From: an uncultured Lentisphaeria bacterium
GTDB taxonomy: Bacteria > Verrucomicrobiota > Lentisphaeria > Victivallales > UBA1829
Assembly: GCA_949282305.1 (NCBI GenBank)
Contig: CASDPB010000121.1
Location: 1 to 64,000, forward strand
DNA: 64,000 nucleotides
Reading direction: 5' to 3'
Part shown: one piece after another, positions 28,874 through 37,761 of the stretch
How positions within the stretch are numbered: the first letter of the stretch is position 1
How the letters are laid out: every line of letters starts with the position of its first letter
Position numbers and translations under genes: made by a program
The notes under the pieces: model-generated
The model's database searches: none
What the model was told of the DNA's origin: nothing
Seen by the model: only the letters and a program-made list of their open reading frames with translations

Positions 28874-29878
28874 TTATTGGTTCAAACCGATCAGATGCGC
28901 CGGATTGCTCCGCACCATCAGGTCGATGCTCTTCTGCGGAATCCCGGCATTGAGAAGTTCATGAATACATGTGCGCATTCCGTCAATCGGATTCGGATTT
29001 CCCCGCTGACCGAGATCGGTCGAGATGAAACTGCGCTCCGGGATGGTTTTGACGTAGTTCAGAAATTCCTCACGGCTCTGGCGCGCGAACTGCGGATTCC
29101 CGGTGCCGGGTCCCCAGAGCCGCGGCAGATAGCAGTATTCCACAAATGCGCCGAGATCGACTGCCTGTCTGATCTGATCCTGCGTCATTTTCCAGATCAG
29201 CGAATTGACGTGGGTGACGACGAATTTCTTCACGCCGACTTCCCGCGCTTTTTCCGCCAGGATCAGGCTTTCCCGCGGGGAACTGTGCCCGGATGCGAAA
29301 ATGATGTCCGCTTCGGCACAGATTTCCATCACCCGGACAACTTCGGGAAGAACCTTTCCCTGCGAGTTGAGCACCGGAATGCCCGGTCCCGGGAGCTTGT
29401 CGCATTGATGCTGGTAAGCCGCGGAGAGGGTTGGCATCCAGATGCAGCGGCAGAGTCCGCCGGAGGTCTTGACCGCCTGTTCCGCCGCGTAAACGTTGAC
29501 TTTATCGCCATGGACGCGGTTCATGCAGAGACTCCCGAACACTTCAAAACCCGGGAGCGCCTGCCGGATCAGATAAGCGCGGTCGTGGCAGCTCCAGTCA
29601 TTCGACTTGTACATGAGCGCCCGATAACCTGTCTCCTTCGCCTGTTTTGCCAGTGTGAACTCGTCAATGCAGCGGGGACGGGTGTCCGGCAGACAGTGAA
29701 TATGAATGTCGCAGACTCCCGCAAGCAGTCTGTCCGGACTGCCGGCGGCTCCTTTCATGCTGTTTTCGGGTTCCCGTGAATGAACCACGTTGGAGAGAAA
29801 CGCCGCTCCGCCAATCATTCCGGCTGTTTTGAGAAAATCCCGCCGGGTAAATCCATTTTTTCCATTCATCTCTGACAT
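28874..29878 (-). CDS. Tat-exported amidohydrolase-like protein (DUF6282 type)
   Basis: About 334 residues from the ATG at 29878; a TTG at 29950 would add 24 residues, and the start is uncertain. A Tat motif FTRRDFLKTAGMIGGAAFLS is near the N-terminus. The metal-dependent hydrolase signature is CDIHIHCLPDTRPR, with ALMYKSNDWSCHDR, IIFASGHSSPRES, FVVTHVNS and SFISTDLGQRGNP supplying further His/Asp ligands. This matches the amidohydrolase-like DUF6282 pattern as remembered. Reaction unknown. It lies between the alpha/beta hydrolase and the AKR genes in the LysR-controlled operon. Confidence 0.7.
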   Translation of the reverse strand: MSEMNGKNGFTRRDFLKTAGMIGGAAFLSNVVHSREPENSMKGAAGSPDRLLAGVCDIHIHCLPDTRPRCIDEFTLAKQAKETGYRALMYKSNDWSCHDRAYLIRQALPGFEVFGSLCMNRVHGDKVNVYAAEQAVKTSGGLCRCIWMPTLSAAYQHQCDKLPGPGIPVLNSQGKVLPEVVRVMEICAEADIIFASGHSSPRESLILAEKAREVGVKKFVVTHVNSLIWKMTQDQIRQAVDLGAFVEYCYLPRLWGPGTGNPQFARQSREEFLNYVKTIPERSFISTDLGQRGNPNPIDGMRTCIHELLNAGIPQKSIDLMVRSNPAHLIGLNQ

Positions 29879-29956
29879 CCCTGATTTTTCGTGATATTTC
29901 CCGGTATGCGTCAACTTTTCTGCCGTCATCCCGATTTGCAATTCAAACAATTTAAA

Positions 29957-30940
29957 TTACTGCTCCTGCTGTTTCAGGTATTTTCCGAAGAATTGCTTCA
30001 GTTTGTCGACGACCTGTGAAACGAACTCCGTCTTGTCGTAAAGGTCAATATGGGTGGCGCCGGGAATCCGGTGGAGCTCCTTGGGTTCGTTTGCCTTGGC
30101 ATAGGCCATTTCGCTGAAGTAAATGGTGTCCGCTTTTTCTCCGACGATCAGAAGGATGGGACGGGGTGACACCGTGTCAAGCAGCGCGAATGCGTCGAAT
30201 GCCGCCAGCTTGTCCAGACTGGTGAAGAGAACCTTGTTGACGGAGGTCGGATAGGCGCAGCGCGGTGTCTTGTAATACTCATAGGCTTCCCGCATGATGA
30301 CGGATTTTCCATAGTAATCCTTCTGGAATTCTTCTTCCGTCTGCGGAACGTAACCGACATAAAGCGGTTCGCCTCCTTTTGCTTCGCGCGTTCTCTGTTC
30401 CGCCACTGCGGCAAGCGTCTTCTGCATGTTGTCCGGATCGGTCACGCCGGGATTGCCGTATTTTGCACTGTAGCCGGTGTTCCATGTGCTGATTCCGGCA
30501 GCCGCCTTGATCCGGGCTTCCGTCTGGATCGCGCTCATTGTGTAACCGGCTCCGGCGCAGATTCCCATGGCGCCGATTTTTTCTTCGTCCACATAAGGCA
30601 GGGAAACCAGATAATCCACCGCGGAACGGATGTCCTCGACACGGGAGGCGGGATCCTCCAGATACCGGGGCTCTCCTTCGCTTTCCCCCTGATGGGATGC
30701 GTCGAATGCGATGCCGACGTAGCCCGCCCGCGCCATGTTCCAGGCATAGAGAGATGCCGCCTGTTCTTTGACTCCTCCTCCAGGATGAGTCACTACAACG
30801 GCAGGATATTTCCGCTTTTCATCGAAGTCGTCCGGCAGAAACAGCAGTGCCGCGATTTTCACGCCGAGTTTTCTGAAAGAAACTTTCTTGCCTTCCGTGT
30901 AATGTGTGTCATACATGAATTTGACAGGTTCGTTTGCCAT
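29957..30940 (-). CDS. Alpha/beta hydrolase with Cys nucleophile, cytoplasmic
   Basis: 327 residues with no signal peptide; AAAGGAG lies before the ATG. The nucleophile elbow is MGICAGAGY (C128), the His is in PGATHIDLYDK, and VVVTHPGGGVKEQAASLYA is the oxyanion region. It is a clear relative of the exported enzyme at 23982 (shared FD-S-x-GESxGxPR, GICxxxG, YYKTPRxYxxxS and GAxHxDLYD features). In the E. coli YcjY / dienelactone hydrolase-like group such enzymes cleave small esters or lactones. It is one of the few genes in this operon without an export signal. Confidence 0.82.
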   Translation of the reverse strand: MANEPVKFMYDTHYTEGKKVSFRKLGVKIAALLFLPDDFDEKRKYPAVVVTHPGGGVKEQAASLYAWNMARAGYVGIAFDASHQGESEGEPRYLEDPASRVEDIRSAVDYLVSLPYVDEEKIGAMGICAGAGYTMSAIQTEARIKAAAGISTWNTGYSAKYGNPGVTDPDNMQKTLAAVAEQRTREAKGGEPLYVGYVPQTEEEFQKDYYGKSVIMREAYEYYKTPRCAYPTSVNKVLFTSLDKLAAFDAFALLDTVSPRPILLIVGEKADTIYFSEMAYAKANEPKELHRIPGATHIDLYDKTEFVSQVVDKLKQFFGKYLKQQEQ

Positions 30941-31006
30941 TGTTTTTCTCCTTTACCATTTTTGCGTGTTTGCTTCCGGAAGAGTTCCGGCAACCGTCTT
31001 TCTGTT

Positions 31007-31669
31007 TCAAACGGATTTTCCCAGCTGGTATGCCTGTTCCGGGAATTTTGTATGATTGATCGCGCCGACCGGCCAGACACCGGGGGCGATGATCTGCCCG
31101 GCGTCGCTCCAGCCGAGATAGTCCAGCAATACCTCGTAATGGCTGATGATCGCGTTTTCCTTCTTTTTGGAGTTGTCCGCATAGGTCATCATCAAAACCG
31201 CTTTTTTCGGGACATGAATCTGTCCGTTGATTGCATAAAAGCGGTCGATCACCGCCTTGATCTGCGCCGAAATGCCGAAGTAGTACATCGGCGTTGCGAA
31301 GGCGACCAGATCCGCGTCGACGATATGTCTGCGGACGAATTCAAAATCATCCTTGAAAACACATGGGCCGTTCATGCCGCAGTGATTGCAGGCGATACAG
31401 GGATGAACCTCCTTGAACGCCGCATCGAAGCGGACGACTTCGTGCCCGGTTTCCTTTGCACCTTTGATGAAGTGTTCCGCGAGAGTGTTGGAATTGCCGT
31501 TTTTGCGTGGACTGCCCGTAATGACCAGTATTTTCATTTTTCCGTTTTTTCCTCCATGTTTTGAGTTGCCGGAGATACCGAAACCCGTCAGGGCGCCGCC
31601 GAGGAATGCGCCTCCGGCGACTGCCGCCGTTACCGTCAGAGATGTTTTAAGAAAATCCCGCCGGTTCAT
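31007..31669 (-). CDS. Tat-exported iron-sulfur flavoprotein (flavodoxin family)
   Basis: 220 residues. Tat signal MNRRDFLKTSLTVTAAVAGG, then a flavodoxin-like FMN domain starting MKILVITGSPRKNGNSNTLA with the phosphate loop SPRKNGNSNT. A compact Cys motif CIACNHCGMNGPC (C91, C94, C97, C103: CX2CX2CX5C) resembles the 4Fe-4S site of archaeal and clostridial iron-sulfur flavoproteins, which pass electrons singly. FATPMYYFGISAQIKAVIDR is the usual flavin-edge loop. It overlaps the preceding lipoprotein gene by 4 bases. A plausible electron donor or quinone reductase for the exported reductases. Confidence 0.82.
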   Translation of the reverse strand: MNRRDFLKTSLTVTAAVAGGAFLGGALTGFGISGNSKHGGKNGKMKILVITGSPRKNGNSNTLAEHFIKGAKETGHEVVRFDAAFKEVHPCIACNHCGMNGPCVFKDDFEFVRRHIVDADLVAFATPMYYFGISAQIKAVIDRFYAINGQIHVPKKAVLMMTYADNSKKKENAIISHYEVLLDYLGWSDAGQIIAPGVWPVGAINHTKFPEQAYQLGKSV

Positions 31670-32133
31670 TTTTTCTTCTCCTCCGGTTTTTCCATCCTTT
31701 GAAATGTAACCTTAAGATCATTCGCCGTTTGTAATGCCGCGACCCCGTTTCCGTCAATCTTCCCGAGCAGAACCAGATTTTGCGAATAACGGAAATCCCT
31801 ATAGAAGATTGCCAGATTTCCCCACGGGGCATAATAGGCAATATCTCCCGTTTCCGGATCGAAACCATCCGGCGCTCCCGTTGTTGGAAGTTTTTCAGGA
31901 AGATCGGCAATTTTTTCCGTCCCGTTGTAGTCTTTCAACGTGAGAGTGAGCGGCAGCTGGACAATCAGAGCCCTTGTGGCGGGATTGTCATACAGTGTTG
32001 CCGTCAGAATCCGTTCTCCGGCCTGGATTTGTAATTTCATCTTCATCTCCTCGGGAACTGCCGCCGTGTCGCCGCAGGCGGTCAGTCCGGTTGTCAGCAT
32101 CCCCGTAAGCAGCAGGGCATACAGTATTTTCAT
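31666..32133 (-). CDS. Cyclophilin-like fold lipoprotein
   Basis: 155 residues from the ATG at 32133; GGAAAGG lies upstream, and a longer frame to 32172 adds only a polar leader. The lipoprotein signal is KILYALLLTGMLTTGLTACG with the lipobox LTAC. The body matches the small cyclophilin-like family (DUF369-like): LTATLYDNPATRALIVQLP, GDIAYYAPWGNLAIFYRDF, LVLLGKIDGNGVAAL. These proteins often sit beside flavodoxins and AKRs; their function is not known and prolyl isomerase activity is not established. It overlaps the iron-sulfur flavoprotein start by 4 bases. Confidence 0.8.
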   Translation of the reverse strand: MKILYALLLTGMLTTGLTACGDTAAVPEEMKMKLQIQAGERILTATLYDNPATRALIVQLPLTLTLKDYNGTEKIADLPEKLPTTGAPDGFDPETGDIAYYAPWGNLAIFYRDFRYSQNLVLLGKIDGNGVAALQTANDLKVTFQRMEKPEEKKK

Positions 32134-32196
32134 TTGCACGCACCTTTCCTCTTTTTCATTTGCTGTTCCCATGAACTGGCGGAGTCCTTTTATGCT

Positions 32197-32856
32197 TCAT
32201 TTATTTTGCATCGGGGGTGCCGGAAATCCCACCGGATGGTTCAAATGCAGCATGTGCTTATCGGTCAATTTCAGCGCGCTTTTCAGCCTGTTTCTGTCCA
32301 TTGTGGTCCGGCAGATTGTACCGAGTCCGTTGGCAGAACAGAAAAGATAGATGTTGCCCGAGACGATTCCTGCATCATAGGCAGGCAGTAATTGCCACTC
32401 TTTTTCATTATACAACGGATCACTGAGATTGGAAACCACCAGCAGACTTACAGGAGCTTTTGCCGCAAACTCCTGCCAATCGGCAATAGCAGGACGCAGG
32501 TCGGACGTTGTGATTTTGTGCAGGAGATTTGCTTTTGGATCATAGCGATAGGCACCTGATTTCAGACAGACGTAGATTTCAATGCTTTGTTTGTTCTTTC
32601 CGCTGGCATTGGTATGCTTGTCCGGACGGTTTAAACCGTTTGCCGCCCAGAGCAGGTCGGCAAGGTCCTGCAGGGAAAGTTCCCTGTCGGAAAATTCCCT
32701 GCAGGATTTGCGATTCTGAAGTGCCTGCATTGTGGAACTTCCCCGCTCCGGGCTGACCGTTGGGAGTTTCAGAAACTCGCCTGTTTCTTCTTGTGCCATT
32801 GCCCCGCATAAAGTGCATAATATGCTCATAAGAACAATCCTTCCCAATGTTTTCAT
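32197..32856 (-). CDS. Exported nitroreductase-family protein (SagB/ThcOx-like)
   Basis: 219 residues with a Sec signal (RIVLMSILCTLCGAMA). FMN-binding nitroreductase features: LQNRKSCREFSDRELSLQDL (the RxS/RRSxRxF motif), LADLLWAANGLNRPD and DAGIVSGNIYLFCSANGLGT. The end HLNHPVGFP is the usual final motif. SagB-type dehydrogenases of this sort are often exported in Bacteroidota. It follows the ABM-domain gene by 7 bases. Substrate unknown. Confidence 0.85.
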   Translation of the reverse strand: MKTLGRIVLMSILCTLCGAMAQEETGEFLKLPTVSPERGSSTMQALQNRKSCREFSDRELSLQDLADLLWAANGLNRPDKHTNASGKNKQSIEIYVCLKSGAYRYDPKANLLHKITTSDLRPAIADWQEFAAKAPVSLLVVSNLSDPLYNEKEWQLLPAYDAGIVSGNIYLFCSANGLGTICRTTMDRNRLKSALKLTDKHMLHLNHPVGFPAPPMQNK

Positions 32857-32863
32857 AATCCAC

Positions 32864-33325
32864 CTATTTCATCTTCATTTCCGGGATCAGCGGCGTCTGG
32901 TCCAGCAGTTCCAGCTTTCGGACCATATCCAATGTTCCCTGTTTGTATTTCCGGAAATGCGGAGTTTGGATATGACGCTCGTAGGCGTTGCGGTCCGCGT
33001 AAATCTCCAGAATGGTGATCCGCTCCGGGTGTGCCTTGTCCTGCATGGAATACATCATCAGGACGCCCGGTTCCTTTTCCATGGACTGCCTTCCGCATTC
33101 TGCCGCAAATGCAAGATACTCGGGAAGACGTTCCGGATCAACAATGATTTTGGACAAACGTACAATACTTTTCGACGTCACCGTATTCATGCGCACCTCC
33201 TGTATGCTGTTCTTCCGGATTCCGGCGGAATGAACCGCGGATTTCGGGGAAGGTTCCTGCGCCGCCGCCGGCAGGAGGGCCGCCGCCGACAGCGTCAGGA
33301 GCCATTTTATCGAAAAAAGTCTCAT
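32864..33325 (-). CDS. Exported antibiotic biosynthesis monooxygenase-domain protein
   Basis: 153 residues from the ATG at 33325 with AAGGACGG upstream; the frame is open further but lies inside the preceding gene. Sec signal LFSIKWLLTLSAAALLPAAA. The ABM (YgiN-like) fold is seen in IVRLSKIIVDPERLPEYLAF, EPGVLMMYSMQDKAHPERIT and YADRNAYERHIQTPHFRKY, including the conserved His. YgiN is a quinol monooxygenase in E. coli; an exported version is unusual. Placed between the CMD-cupin and nitroreductase genes. Confidence 0.82.
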   Translation of the reverse strand: MRLFSIKWLLTLSAAALLPAAAQEPSPKSAVHSAGIRKNSIQEVRMNTVTSKSIVRLSKIIVDPERLPEYLAFAAECGRQSMEKEPGVLMMYSMQDKAHPERITILEIYADRNAYERHIQTPHFRKYKQGTLDMVRKLELLDQTPLIPEMKMK

Positions 33326-33341
33326 TCCGCCGCCGTCCTTT

Positions 33342-34403
33342 TCACTTGCCGGTGGTTGCCGCCTTGTAATCGGCGTCGCTGACCGGTTCCAGCCAGGTGT
33401 TTTTGTTGGTCGCGGGGTTGCATTCGATCGCCAGATGCGAGAACCAGCTGTCGGGAGCGGCTCCGTGCCAGTGATCGACATTCGGCGGAATTTCCACCAC
33501 ATCGCCGGGAACCAGCTTCCGCGCCGCTTTGCCGCGCTCCTGATAGTAGCCGACTCCGCCGACCGCGATCAGCATCTGTCCTCCGGTGTGGCTGTGCCAG
33601 TTGTTGCGGCATCCCGGCTCGAATGTGACGTTGGCGACCGGGACGTTCAGGCGTTTATCCTGCGTCAATGGCGCGAGGTAGGATTTGCCGCTGAAGTATT
33701 TCGCGTAGGCGGTGTTCTCTTTCCCGACGGGAAACGGACTGAGGTACGGCACGCCGAGAGAATTTTCCTGAACAGTTGAGAGAATTTCCGCGACCTGCGC
33801 ATTGGTGACGCCGTTATGTTTGCCGATGGCGATGTGGGAGTTCAACTGGCTTTCCACGCCCGGCATTGCGGCGAGTGCGGCGATCGTGGCGATTTCGCGG
33901 GTCTTCCAGTCGAGGTTGTCGCGCCCGAAAATGTCGCCGAACAGGTGCGCCTTGAGATATTCGTCGATTGCCGGTGCAAACTCAAAGAGCGCTCCCTTGA
34001 CCGGTGCGCCGCAGAGTTTCGTCTGATTGTCCGTTCCGAAGTCGATGCTTTTTCCCGCCGGAAGCGGACCGGGGAGTTTTCCCTGTGCGTCTCTGATGCC
34101 TTTTGCCTCGCGTTCCTTGACCAGTGCCATGAAGTTGCCGAGTGCGTTCAGGCTGCGGGGAAATCCGCAGTAGGCATAGAGCTGAGTCAGAACTTCCTTG
34201 ATTTCGTTTACGGTCAATCCGGCGTCGAGACCCTCATTCAGCGCTGTTTTCAGATTCGGCATGTCGCCGCGCGCAGTATACATGCCGATGTTGACGATTT
34301 TCTGTTCTTTTGTGTTCAAAGCATTCATCTTATCCTTTGCCTCCGTATGATTGCAGATACAGAAGAGAGCGAGAAAAATTCCAAGCAATGCGATTTTACG
34401 CAT
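33342..34403 (-). CDS. Exported carboxymuconolactone decarboxylase-like / cupin fusion
   Basis: 353 residues with a Sec signal (KIALLGIFLALFCICNHTEA). Two CMD/AhpD-like helical units: one near 45-100 (VNEIKEVLTQLYAYCGFPRS) and one near 150-215 (REIATIAALAAMPGVESQLNSHI). A cupin follows at about 250-330 with the metal ligands NNWHSHTGGQ, PGDVVEIPPNVDHWHGAA. Fusions of this type are frequent beside flavodoxins and AKRs in gut anaerobes and are unassigned. The CMD units lack a CXXC pair, so AhpD-type peroxidase activity is doubtful. Confidence 0.85.
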   Translation of the reverse strand: MRKIALLGIFLALFCICNHTEAKDKMNALNTKEQKIVNIGMYTARGDMPNLKTALNEGLDAGLTVNEIKEVLTQLYAYCGFPRSLNALGNFMALVKEREAKGIRDAQGKLPGPLPAGKSIDFGTDNQTKLCGAPVKGALFEFAPAIDEYLKAHLFGDIFGRDNLDWKTREIATIAALAAMPGVESQLNSHIAIGKHNGVTNAQVAEILSTVQENSLGVPYLSPFPVGKENTAYAKYFSGKSYLAPLTQDKRLNVPVANVTFEPGCRNNWHSHTGGQMLIAVGGVGYYQERGKAARKLVPGDVVEIPPNVDHWHGAAPDSWFSHLAIECNPATNKNTWLEPVSDADYKAATTGK

Positions 34404-34411
34404 GCTTCACC

Positions 34412-34999
34412 TCACTTTTTGACGGTTACAACTTTGCTGACCCAGTTTGCTATGGCGTCACCGGAACGTCTGACGCTTCCACCGGAAAAGACTCCGGCCT
34501 GCGGCAGATTGGAACCGCTGCAGAGCTTGCGGACGTCGCGTTCACAATTCTGCACGCCGCCCCCGCCGTGGGTGAAGAACGGAACCACGGTTTTGCCCTT
34601 GAGATCGTAGGACGTCAGGAACGTTGCCACCGGCGGAGCCATCGTTCCCCACCAGTTCGGACTGCCGACGAAGATCACGTCGTATTTCTGCATGTCGTCG
34701 ACTTTTGTGGAGAGTTCCGGTTTGAACCCGGAGCGGCACTCCTTCTTCGCCTGATCGACGCATTCCTGATAATCGGTCGGATACGCTTTTACCGGCTTGA
34801 TTTCAAAGAGCGTCCCTCCGGTGATCTTCTGAATCTGTTCCGCCGCCGCGCGGGTGTTGCCGCTCCAGGAATAATAGGCGATCAACACTTTTGCCGGTTC
34901 CGCCGTCACTTTTGCCGCCGGGGTTGCGTTTTCCGCAGAACATCCGCAGGCTCCGAAAATTGATGCTGCCATTGCCAGTGCCACAGTTCTTTTTTTCAT
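34412..34999 (-). CDS. Flavodoxin-domain lipoprotein
   Basis: 195 residues. The signal MAASIFGACGCSAENATP suggests lipid attachment at one of the two cysteines. The flavodoxin domain starts KVLIAYYSWSGNTRAAAEQI (phosphate loop SWSGNTR), with FVGSPNWWGTMAPPVATFL and VVPFFTHGGGGVQN as the flavin loops. Cytoplasmic flavodoxins are ordinary; a membrane-anchored exported one is not, and it suggests electron carriage in the periplasm. AAGGAGG lies before the start. Confidence 0.87.
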   Translation of the reverse strand: MKKRTVALAMAASIFGACGCSAENATPAAKVTAEPAKVLIAYYSWSGNTRAAAEQIQKITGGTLFEIKPVKAYPTDYQECVDQAKKECRSGFKPELSTKVDDMQKYDVIFVGSPNWWGTMAPPVATFLTSYDLKGKTVVPFFTHGGGGVQNCERDVRKLCSGSNLPQAGVFSGGSVRRSGDAIANWVSKVVTVKK

Positions 35000-35107
35000 C
35001 GTTCATTCCTCCTTTTTTAAGGTTTTTCTGATTCATTTACCGTTCTCTATGGTTCAAGATAACAGTTAGAGTAACTGTAAGTCAATCCTTCCCCTGAAAA
35101 AAATCTG

Positions 35108-35392
35108 TTATTTTTTCCCCGTAACGCGGCCTTCCGTTTTCCTGCGGCGGTTTTCCATTGCCTCCGCATTTGATTTTATGGAGTAAATCAGGTAATCAAG
35201 ACAATCGACTTTCGCCTGATTTTCATGAACTTTCCGGAGCAGGAGGTTTTTCTGACGCGACAGCAGACGAAGCTGCTGCTGTATTTTACATTCATTCTGC
35301 AGTTGAAAAAACTGTTCCACTGTCTGTGTGTCGCAGCCTGCATCCTTCAGGTTGCGGAGCAGAAGAACATCTTTTTCCTGAAGCGTATCCAA
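35108..35392 (-). CDS. Small MerR-effector-like protein without HTH, paralogue 2
   Basis: 94 residues from a TTG start with AAGGAGG upstream. It aligns without gaps to the protein at 24982 over LLLRNLKDAGC, the coiled-coil LLSRQKNLLLRKVHENQAKV and CLDYLIYSIKSN. It looks like the dimerisation half of a MerR regulator, but the DNA-binding half is missing. First gene after the divergent control region and followed 108 bases later by the flavodoxin lipoprotein. It may modulate the LysR partner or bind a ligand or thiol through its Cys residues (inference). Confidence 0.65.
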   Translation of the reverse strand: MDTLQEKDVLLLRNLKDAGCDTQTVEQFFQLQNECKIQQQLRLLSRQKNLLLRKVHENQAKVDCLDYLIYSIKSNAEAMENRRRKTEGRVTGKK

Positions 35393-35438
35393 TTCGGAAC
35401 CTCCTTGCTTTTGATGTCGTTTTCATTTTTCATCTCTC

Positions 35439-35521
35439 AATTTACCGTGAATCATAAAAATAGCAAATACTTATTTTCTATCATCAACAATGCTTGAAAA
35501 GCATCATTGAACTGTTATGTT
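35439..35521. promoter_or_regulatory. Divergent LysR-type control region, copy 2
   Basis: ATAGCAAATACTTATTT at 35460-35476 with the T-N11-A box. Minus-strand promoter TTGCTA (35461-35466) and TAAATT (35439-35444) with a 16-base spacer. Plus-strand lysR promoter TTGAAA (35494-35499) and TATGTT (35516-35521) with a 16-base spacer. Layout and spacing match copy 1 at 25351-25434. Confidence 0.8.
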
Positions 35522-35552
35522 AAGTTCCGGAACAAGACAAGGAGGCTTATTC

Positions 35553-36455
35553 ATGGAACTCAGAGTTCTGCGTTATTTTCTGGCGGTTGCCCGCGAAGGC
35601 AGTGTTGTCAAAGCCGCGCGTTTTCTGCATGTGACCCAGCCGACGCTTTCGCGTCAGTTGTGTGATCTGGAGGAGGAGCTCGGGCAGAAACTTTTTGACA
35701 GGAGCGGTCATAAAATGTTACTGACGCAGGAAGGAATGTTCCTGCGCAAACGTGCGGAGGAAATCCTGGAGATGGTCAACAAGACCGAGGCGGAATTCAA
35801 TTCCATGGGCGAGGCTGTTTCCGGCGATGTCTATATCGGCGGCGGAGAGTCGGAGGCGATGAAGCTGATCGCCGACACCATTTGTGAACTGCATGAGGAT
35901 TACCCCGACATCCGCTATCACCTGTATACCGGCGTTGCGGGAGATGTCATGGAGCGTCTTGACAACGGTCTGCTTGATTTCGGCGTTCTTCTCCAGCCGG
36001 TTGACATCGCCAGATACGACAGCATCAGTCTGCCGGTCAGTGACCGATGGGGGGTGCTGATGCGCCGGGACAATCCGCTGGCGGAAAAGAGTTCCGTTAC
36101 ACCGAAGGATCTGCTGCATCTCCCGCTGATCTGCTCCCGCTATGATGTCCGCAGCAAATATGTCCGTAACCCTTGTGCCGAATGGTTTGGCGGAAAGTTT
36201 GAGAAATTGAACGTGACGGCGGTTCACAATCTGATCTTCAACGCCTCGCTGCTGGTGGAAAGGGGACTCGGCTGTGCTCTGACGCTGGATTTCGGAAATA
36301 TTGCGCGCGACAAGTTGTGTTTCCGTCCCTTGAATCCGGTATTGGAATCCCGTTCCTGCGTTGTCTGGAAAAAATACCAGGTGTTTTCTTCCGCCGCAAA
36401 ACTTTTCCAGGAGAGGCTTCAGGAGAAATTCGCCGGGACGGATGCGCAGGGGTGA
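35553..36455 (+). CDS. LysR-family transcriptional regulator, paralogue 2
   Basis: 300 residues from the ATG at 35553 with AAGGAGG 8 bases upstream. It opens MELRVLRYFLAVAREGS exactly like paralogue 1. The helix-turn-helix is SVVKAARFLHVTQPTLSRQL; the effector domain carries VYIGGGESEAMKLIADTI and WKKYQVFSSAAKLF. It should regulate the divergent ten-gene exported redox operon and its own gene through the box at 35460. The strong resemblance of both protein and operator to copy 1 implies cross-regulation or a recent duplication. Confidence 0.92.
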   Translation: MELRVLRYFLAVAREGSVVKAARFLHVTQPTLSRQLCDLEEELGQKLFDRSGHKMLLTQEGMFLRKRAEEILEMVNKTEAEFNSMGEAVSGDVYIGGGESEAMKLIADTICELHEDYPDIRYHLYTGVAGDVMERLDNGLLDFGVLLQPVDIARYDSISLPVSDRWGVLMRRDNPLAEKSSVTPKDLLHLPLICSRYDVRSKYVRNPCAEWFGGKFEKLNVTAVHNLIFNASLLVERGLGCALTLDFGNIARDKLCFRPLNPVLESRSCVVWKKYQVFSSAAKLFQERLQEKFAGTDAQG

Positions 36456-36479
36456 TCCCTGCTCTGTTTCTGTCGCTCT

Positions 36480-36527
36480 GAAGCGGAAACGCCTCCGGTT
36501 TGGGATTCGTTCCCGCTTCGCTTTTTT
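36480..36527 (+). terminator. Intrinsic terminator after LysR 2
   Basis: GAAGCGGAAACG pairs with CGTTCCCGCTTC with one mismatch, around a 16-base loop, and is followed by GCTTTTTT. It overlaps the last bases of the convergent SDR gene. Confidence 0.7.
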
Positions 36528-37527
36528 ACCGCATGTTTTCCAGATAGGCGTCCATCCGTTCGTCGATGTGCCATTGAAAATCCCTGGGACAGCGCGCAAT
36601 CTCTTTTTCCAAGCCGTCATGAAGAGGCATCAGGGCTGCCTGCGTCATTCCCGTTGCCGCAAGGACTTTTGAGTTGTCGATGATCCGGTCGAAGAGCCGG
36701 TCATACTCCAGCTGCCACCTGACTCCGGGGAAATACCGGTGGGGGTCGAGGATGCGGATGTAATCCTCCTTGTCCACCCATACCGTTTCGAGTCCGCAGA
36801 TGTCGTTATAATATGCGGCGATTTCCCCCCATGTGTGATGTTCGGCTGTGGACACGGTAAAGGTTTCACCGCGCGCTTTTTCATTGAACAGGAGTCCTGC
36901 GATCATCTGTGCGACATCTCCCGCCCAGCTCATGGTCGCCTGGACATTTTCCGCCTGTTCCGGAAGAACCGCCTTCCTGCCGGTGAAAGCCCTGCCGACG
37001 GTATTTGCGGCTTCCAGAGTCACCAGCTGGTAACGCATGAACGAATAAGTGATGGCGGGACGGATGATCGTCCAGTTGTTCCGGGGAAAGGAACGGACTG
37101 CGTTTTCGCCGCGCGCCTTGAAAATGGAGTAGTCGTCTGAATTGCGGAGCAGAAGATTGTCGGAGGAATCGATCAGCCGCGGCGAAGTTTCCCGGACGGG
37201 GTGCTCCTTGTTGTCATAAATCCGGTAGCTTGAGAGATAAATGTAGTGCTCCGTGCGTTCCAGAAGAGCGGGCAGAAAATAAGGGAGTTCGCCCGAGTTG
37301 TATATCATGAAATCGACGATGCCGTCATAGTTGTTTGAGAGAAGCTGCTCCAGGACAGCTTTGTCTTTGGCATTCGCTTTGATGTAATTGACATTCGGGA
37401 TGTTGTCTGCCTTGTCGTCGATGGATACGCCGTCGACCCGGTATCCCATTGCGGCGAGTCCGGGAACCAGATACTGCCCCATGGCGCCCGTGGCGCCGAG
37501 CACCAGGACTTTCCTGGATTGATTCAT
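36526..37527 (-). CDS. NAD(P)-dependent epimerase/dehydratase (extended SDR)
   Basis: 333 residues. The Rossmann start is KVLVLGATGAMGQYLVPGLA (GxxGxxG). The catalytic YxxxK is in DDYSIFKARGE, with YLSSYRIYD before it as the Ser region. The second half has TFTVSTAEHHTWGEIAAYY, resembling isoflavone-reductase / chloroplast-stem-loop-binding-like SDRs that act on nucleotide sugars or small carbonyls. It may work with the sugar isomerase encoded next (234 bases further on, same strand). Specific substrate not assignable. Confidence 0.82.
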   Translation of the reverse strand: MNQSRKVLVLGATGAMGQYLVPGLAAMGYRVDGVSIDDKADNIPNVNYIKANAKDKAVLEQLLSNNYDGIVDFMIYNSGELPYFLPALLERTEHYIYLSSYRIYDNKEHPVRETSPRLIDSSDNLLLRNSDDYSIFKARGENAVRSFPRNNWTIIRPAITYSFMRYQLVTLEAANTVGRAFTGRKAVLPEQAENVQATMSWAGDVAQMIAGLLFNEKARGETFTVSTAEHHTWGEIAAYYNDICGLETVWVDKEDYIRILDPHRYFPGVRWQLEYDRLFDRIIDNSKVLAATGMTQAALMPLHDGLEKEIARCPRDFQWHIDERMDAYLENMR

Positions 37528-37716
37528 TCTGCACCTCCTGAGTTGTGGAATCTCCGGCTTGCAGTCCGCTGTCTTTTCACGCTGTTCCCGGAGCTTTCCT
37601 CAAAAATATGATTCCGGCGCGCTTTTTTCAAATGGTGCGTTTTTTCTTTTTGGAAAATGCTTATGCAAACCGGATTCCGTTTTCAGGAAAATGGAAGGAA
37701 ATCATGCAAATGAGTC

Positions 37717-37744
37717 AAAAAGGCTCCCGGCGGAAACGGGAGCC
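37717..37744 (-). terminator. Intrinsic terminator after the sugar isomerase gene
   Basis: On the minus strand GGCTCCCG pairs with CGGGAGCC around a 7-base loop and is followed by TTTTT. It lies 18 bases after the stop at 37762. Confidence 0.8.
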
Positions 37745-37761
37745 TGTGCCGTGAACCGGAT